DNA of 64,000 nt. Source: Allomuricauda sp. TY007 (GTDB lineage: Bacteria; Bacteroidota; Bacteroidia; Flavobacteriales; Flavobacteriaceae). Location: NCBI RefSeq assembly GCF_010468565.1, contig NZ_WUEG01000009.1, positions 29,232-93,231 on the forward strand. The letters are read 5' to 3'. Shown here in pieces: positions 60,747 to 64,000 of this stretch; positions within the stretch are counted from its first letter, which is position 1, and each line of letters begins with the position of its first letter. A program made the position numbers and the translations under genes. The notes below the pieces were generated by a model. The model ran no database searches. It was not told the DNA's origin and saw only the letters and a program-made list of their open reading frames with translations.

Positions 60747-62060
60747 TCAACTTACCGCTTCTTTATATGTTTTTAAGCATCGCTCGCGGGCTGTTTTATG
60801 GTCAACAATAGGGTCGGGATAATTCATTTCTTGAAGGTCTGGCACCCACTTATTGATGTATTTTTTGTCCTTATCGAATTTCTTTATCTGTGTAGTGGGG
60901 TTGAAAATCCGGAAATAGGGGGCAGCATCTACACCGCTGCCAGCGGCCCATTGCCAGTTGCCCACATTGCTGGCCATTTCATAATCAAGGAGTTTTTCGG
61001 CAAAATAGGCTTCGCCCCACCGCCAGTCGATTAACAGGTGTTTGCAGAGAAAACTGGCCACGAGCATACGCACACGATTGTGCATGTAACCGGTTTCATT
61101 CAGCTCGCGCATCCCTGCGTCTACCAAAGGATAACCTGTTTCACCATTTTTCCATTTTTCGAACTCTTCTTCATTGTTTCGCCATTCGATCCTGTCGTAT
61201 TTGGCTCTAAATGCCTCATTAACGGTATGTGGAAAGTGCCACAGAATCTGCATAAAAAACTCTCTCCAAATCAATTCGTTCCAAAAGGTTTCGTTCTTTT
61301 CATCAATGGCTTTTTTTACCATTTTTCTGATGGAAACAGTACCAAATCGTAAGTGGGGACCCAATCGGGAGGTTCCTTTTTCCTTGGCGGGGTAGTCCCG
61401 TGTGTCTTTATATTTCTGAATCAAATCGGAAGTGACGGTAAAATCGGGAACTTTTATGGAAGACTCCTCAAACCCCATATCTTTTAGCGAAAGTTGTGGT
61501 AGATTTTTGGATGGATACAAGTTTTTACCAAGGTCACTCAATGTATCATACTCCACTAAATGAATAGACGGATTAAAATTTTCCTTCCATTTTTTCATGA
61601 ATGGCGTGTATACCACGTACGGGTCGCCATCGTCCTTCACCACTTCGTCCTTTTCAAAAATCACTTGGTCCTTGAAAGTCTTGAACTTCATTTTGTTTTC
61701 TTCCAAAAATGATTTTATCTCACCATCACGCTTTTTGGCATATGGCTCGTAATCATGGTTGGTGTATACGGCTTCAATCTTATATTCTTTCAATAATTGC
61801 TTGAAGACCTTTTTTGGGGTATTGTAGAACTGGGCAATTCCGCTATCATGGTTGGCACCTAGCTGATTATTTAATTTTTGTAGTTGTTCATGGATAAAGG
61901 TCACCCTAGCATCATTTTTTGGGAGATTTTCCAGTATTTCGGTATCAAAAATGAATATTGGCAAAACGGGAACATCATCTTGAAGCGCCTGATATAGTCC
62001 AACGTTATCATCCAGACGCAAATCACGCCTAAACCAAAAAATATTGATTTTATCTTTCAT
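60747..62060 (-). CDS. Cryptochrome/DNA photolyase (CPD class I-like)
   Basis: 437 residues from ATG 62060. The frame extends to 62120, but the photolyase N-terminus KDKINIFWFRRDLRLDDN starts here and the ATG overlaps the SDR stop (ATGA). The antenna-binding alpha/beta domain spans 1-130. The FAD domain includes RLGPHLRFGTVSIRKM and WNELIWREFFMQILWHFP. It continues with TGYPLVDAGMRELNETGYMHNRVRM and EMASNVGNWQWAAGSG. It repairs UV-induced pyrimidine dimers using light, or acts as a blue-light receptor. It is the last gene of the SRPBCC-SDR-photolyase operon. Confidence 0.96.
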   Translation of the reverse strand: MKDKINIFWFRRDLRLDDNVGLYQALQDDVPVLPIFIFDTEILENLPKNDARVTFIHEQLQKLNNQLGANHDSGIAQFYNTPKKVFKQLLKEYKIEAVYTNHDYEPYAKKRDGEIKSFLEENKMKFKTFKDQVIFEKDEVVKDDGDPYVVYTPFMKKWKENFNPSIHLVEYDTLSDLGKNLYPSKNLPQLSLKDMGFEESSIKVPDFTVTSDLIQKYKDTRDYPAKEKGTSRLGPHLRFGTVSIRKMVKKAIDEKNETFWNELIWREFFMQILWHFPHTVNEAFRAKYDRIEWRNNEEEFEKWKNGETGYPLVDAGMRELNETGYMHNRVRMLVASFLCKHLLIDWRWGEAYFAEKLLDYEMASNVGNWQWAAGSGVDAAPYFRIFNPTTQIKKFDKDKKYINKWVPDLQEMNYPDPIVDHKTARERCLKTYKEAVS

Positions 62061-62752
62061 GAATTCACGTTTAAGCTGGACATTCCACCATCGACCCCAA
62101 TAACCTGCCCTGTAATCCATGAATTATCGGAATTCAATAAAAAGACGGCCATATTAGCTATATCCGTTGCGCTGCCGACTCTTTTCATGGGGTGTCTTTC
62201 GGACATCATCTCTTTTTTCTTATCGTTGCTCAGCAGTCGTTCCGATAGGGGAGTGTCCACTAAAGATGGGGCAATAACATTCACTCTAATTTTAGGAGCA
62301 TATTCCGCCGCCAAGGCTCGGGCAAAACCTTCAATAGCTCCTTTAGCCGCCGATACACTGGTGTGGAAGGGCATTCCTGTCCCCACGGCCACAGTACTGA
62401 AAAAAACCATGCTAGAACCTTCGTTCATTCTATTGATGATGGATTTGACCGTTCTGGCCAAAGCAATGAAATTGATTTCCATATCATTTTGAATGGTGTC
62501 GATTCCCATTGTTTTAAACGGTTTCAGGTTGATGCTTCCAGGACAGTACACAAAACCGTCCAGTGTTTCAGGAATGGCTTTGTCGCTAATATCCTCATTT
62601 AGGGCATCAAAAGGGATGTGAGTGGCGTCAATGTTTGAAAGGTGTTCGTTACTTCTACTGGCAATGAATACCTCATTCTCTTTGGAAAGCATTTTTGCCA
62701 TCTCCAAACCTATGCCATAAGAGCCACCAATCAATAATATATTCTTTTTCAT
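62057..62752 (-). CDS. Atypical short-chain dehydrogenase/reductase lacking the catalytic Tyr
   Basis: 231 residues. The Rossmann start LLIGGSYGIGLEMAKML corresponds to the TGxxxGIG motif, and IRVNVIAPSLVDTPLSE plus the C-terminal GQVIGVDGGMSSL are classical SDR elements. The catalytic YxxxK is changed: the segment MPFHTSVSAAKGAIEGFARA keeps Lys, but the residue four before it is Val, not Tyr. The fold is intact but normal SDR catalysis is doubtful; it may bind NAD(P) in a structural or sensory role, or use different chemistry. It is translationally coupled to the photolyase downstream and lies 1 base after the SRPBCC gene. Confidence 0.92.
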   Translation of the reverse strand: MKKNILLIGGSYGIGLEMAKMLSKENEVFIASRSNEHLSNIDATHIPFDALNEDISDKAIPETLDGFVYCPGSINLKPFKTMGIDTIQNDMEINFIALARTVKSIINRMNEGSSMVFFSTVAVGTGMPFHTSVSAAKGAIEGFARALAAEYAPKIRVNVIAPSLVDTPLSERLLSNDKKKEMMSERHPMKRVGSATDIANMAVFLLNSDNSWITGQVIGVDGGMSSLNVNS

Positions 62753-62753
62753 G

Positions 62754-63251
62754 TTATACCTTTCTGATGCCTAAATAGTTTTCTTTTCCATCTACTTGTC
62801 CGAATAAATCGGCAAGTTTTTGCTCTCGAAATTCAAAAATCTTTTGCAGTTGTTTCTTTACCAACAAAGGGTGGGTGAGTTGTCCCAACAAACCAAAGGG
62901 CAATTTGTAATCAATGATGTCCTCCATTTCCACACCTTCGGGAACTTCTTTTAAAAAATGTTTGTGGTGCCAAAGGGAGTAGGGGCCAAAACGCTGCTCG
63001 TCCACAAAATATTCGCCTTCTTTAACATGGGTTATCTCAGTTACCCATTTTGTGGAAACAAAAGGAAACGGTTTTACTATATATTGAATAACTTGACCTT
63101 GGAACATGGGTCTATCCGCTCCGGCCAAAATATGGAAACCCATGTGTTCCGGAGTTATCACTGCCAGATTTTTTGGGTCTGATAGAAAATCCCAAGCCTC
63201 CTTTATAGTAATGGGGAGTAGTTGTTTCGACTTTAGTTGATACAGCTGCAT
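62754..63251 (-). CDS. SRPBCC family protein (ligand-binding, cell-division-inhibitor-like)
   Basis: 165 residues from ATG 63251; the longer frame to 63314 passes through the promoter and is rejected. QLKSKQLLPITIKEAWDFLSDPKNLAVITPEHMGFHIL is the helix-grip opening, and QRFGPYSLWHHKHFLKEVPEGVEMEDIIDYKLPFG is the typical second half. The family is often encoded next to SDR and photolyase genes in light- or carotenoid-related clusters. Ligand unknown. It heads this operon. Confidence 0.88.
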   Translation of the reverse strand: MQLYQLKSKQLLPITIKEAWDFLSDPKNLAVITPEHMGFHILAGADRPMFQGQVIQYIVKPFPFVSTKWVTEITHVKEGEYFVDEQRFGPYSLWHHKHFLKEVPEGVEMEDIIDYKLPFGLLGQLTHPLLVKKQLQKIFEFREQKLADLFGQVDGKENYLGIRKV

Positions 63252-63266
63252 TAAAATTCTTTTGTA

Positions 63267-63274
63267 CAAAGATA
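63267..63274 (-). promoter_or_regulatory. TAnnTTTG -7 box of the SRPBCC-SDR-photolyase operon
   Basis: On the complementary strand TATCTTTG lies 15 bases before ATG 63251. No TTG at canonical distance is visible. Confidence 0.5.
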
Positions 63275-63356
63275 AGATGATAATGTTTAATAAAAAACTA
63301 AAAACATTAAACAAATTTATATTTGATTAGGACTGCCTCATGAAGTCTATAAACGG

Positions 63357-63386
63357 AAAATAGCGGGGATGTCCCCGCTATTTTTT
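63357..63386 (-). terminator. Intrinsic terminator of clpB (bidirectional structure)
   Basis: AAAATAGCGGGGA (63357-63369) and TCCCCGCTATTTT (63372-63384) are exact complements around a 2-base loop, with U tracts possible on both strands. The only gene ending towards it is clpB on the minus strand. Confidence 0.85.
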
Positions 63387-63513
63387 CGACTGATTTGGCG
63401 ATAAGCCAATTTGTTAAGTAAGATTGTCAGGTTAAGTCTCAACTATTGTAAATGCTCTTCCCTTAAATAAAACTAGGGAAGGACATTTCCTGACTGAAAT
63501 GTATTTTGAGAAC

Positions 63514-64000
63514 TTACTCTACAAGTTCGTCTTGATTTCTAAACACCAATTGATCATCAAAGGAATCCAAGAGCACTATGCTGTCGGAGGTTATTTTTCC
63601 AGACAACAACTCTTTGGAAAGGTTGTTCAAAACCTCTTTTTGAATCAATCGTTTAACGGGGCGTGCACCATATTGCGGGTCGAAACCTTTTGCTGCCAAA
63701 TATGCGATAGCTTCTTCGGTGGCATCGAGGGTAATGTTCTGCTTGGCCAACATTTTCTTCAAGTTTTCCAACTGCAGTCCCACAATATCCTTGATATCCG
63801 ATTTGCTTAATGGCGCAAACATGATGATGTCATCAATACGGTTGAGGAACTCGGGCCTGATGGTCTTGCGGAGCAATCCCAACACTTCTACCCGTGCTGT
63901 CTCTGAAGCACTTTCCAAGTCTACGGCATCTTCAAACTTCTCTTGTATAATGTGGCTGCCCATGTTACTCGTCATAATAATGATGGAGTTCTTGAAATCC
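63514..64000 (-). CDS. clpB: ATP-dependent disaggregase ClpB, C-terminal part (gene continues beyond the window)
   Basis: 162 codons are visible; the frame is open at base 64000. The sequence IIIMTSNMGSHIIQEKF is the AAA2 sensor-1 region, LRKTIRPEFLNRIDDIIMFAPL carries the arginine-finger/sensor motif, and GFDPQYGARPVKRLIQKEVLN is the sensor-2 GAR motif of class I Clp ATPases. The tail is short, without the Gly-Phe or tripeptide motif for ClpP, which fits ClpB rather than ClpC. It resolves protein aggregates with DnaK. Confidence 0.93.
   Translation of the reverse strand, partial: DFKNSIIIMTSNMGSHIIQEKFEDAVDLESASETARVEVLGLLRKTIRPEFLNRIDDIIMFAPLSKSDIKDIVGLQLENLKKMLAKQNITLDATEEAIAYLAAKGFDPQYGARPVKRLIQKEVLNNLSKELLSGKITSDSIVLLDSFDDQLVFRNQDELVE

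Noticed and set aside
1..64000. CRISPR arrays, insertion sequences, prophage or integrative elements
   Set aside because: No short regularly spaced repeats with unique spacers, no transposase or integrase, and no terminal inverted repeats with target duplications were seen. The only tandem repeats are the coding HYR units.

Overview
The window comes from the chromosome of a Bacteroidota bacterium, almost certainly a marine-type member of the Flavobacteriaceae. The evidence is a type IX secretion substrate with a gliding-type C-terminal domain next to a PorP/SprF protein, gldF-gldG, a SusC/SusD pair with a FecI/FecR-type sigma/anti-sigma pair, DUF4290 and DUF4870 proteins, and repeated TAnnTTTG -7 promoter boxes (tRNA, HU, dnaN, phoH and others). 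No insertion sequence, phage, CRISPR array or rRNA was seen. The genus cannot be fixed from the sequence alone.

Layout. (1) 1-5.2 kb: 3' part of a large HYR-repeat surface protein sorted by type IX secretion, a PorP/SprF outer-membrane partner, then an overlapping TPR histidine kinase / NarL-type response regulator pair. (2) 5.5-28.5 kb: a carbohydrate-utilisation locus. It holds an ECF sigma factor, FecR anti-sigma, STN-containing SusC, SusD, an unclassified membrane-anchored toroid-type protein, an AGE-family epimerase, an MFS sugar porter, a transmembrane LamG-BTAD regulator, a Tat-exported Gfo/Idh/MocA oxidoreductase, a HEAT plus double DUF1080 protein, an SSS symporter, a gutted nagB remnant and a BadF/BadG-type N-acetylglucosamine kinase. 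(3) 28.5-31.9 kb: a non-coding stretch, then a lipoprotein divergent from a second transmembrane regulator (HTH inside, PKD/LamG-like outside), with three TTGTTCA repeats at 10-bp phasing between them. (4) 31.9-40.6 kb: housekeeping genes (mnmE, DUF4870, dnaN, gldG, gldF, a monooxygenase-like protein, a SAM hydrolase, phoH, purC). (5) 40.7-49.6 kb: an acetate-scavenging cluster (DUF4212/SSS permease, 7TM LytS-like kinase, acs, PolC-type exonuclease, cNMP/CBS/DUF294 nucleotidyltransferase-like protein, two tiny membrane proteins). (6) 49.7-64 kb: tRNA(CAU), START-like protein, class IV aminotransferase, YqgE, HU, a small ATPase-recQ-fmt operon, DUF493, DUF4290, murA, pirin, an M20 peptidase, an SRPBCC-SDR-photolyase operon and the 3' end of clpB.

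How it fits together. In the sugar locus the SusC STN domain, FecR and the ECF sigma form a trans-envelope signalling chain. Two AACCC-N16-CGTC promoters, before sigma and before anti-sigma, suggest autoregulation, and a terminator sits inside the sigma leader. The catabolic genes combine an aminosugar flavour (epimerase, kinase, nagB remnant) with 3-keto-sugar chemistry (Gfo/Idh plus DUF1080). The most unusual feature is a pair of membrane-spanning one-component regulators of opposite topology, both with concanavalin-A-like periplasmic domains, encoded about 10 kb apart beside sugar genes that themselves encode ConA-like proteins. These are the best candidates for an undescribed carbohydrate-sensing arrangement.

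Several start codons were moved from the longest possible reading frame on the basis of signal peptides, family N-termini or promoter position. Each case is explained in its entry.
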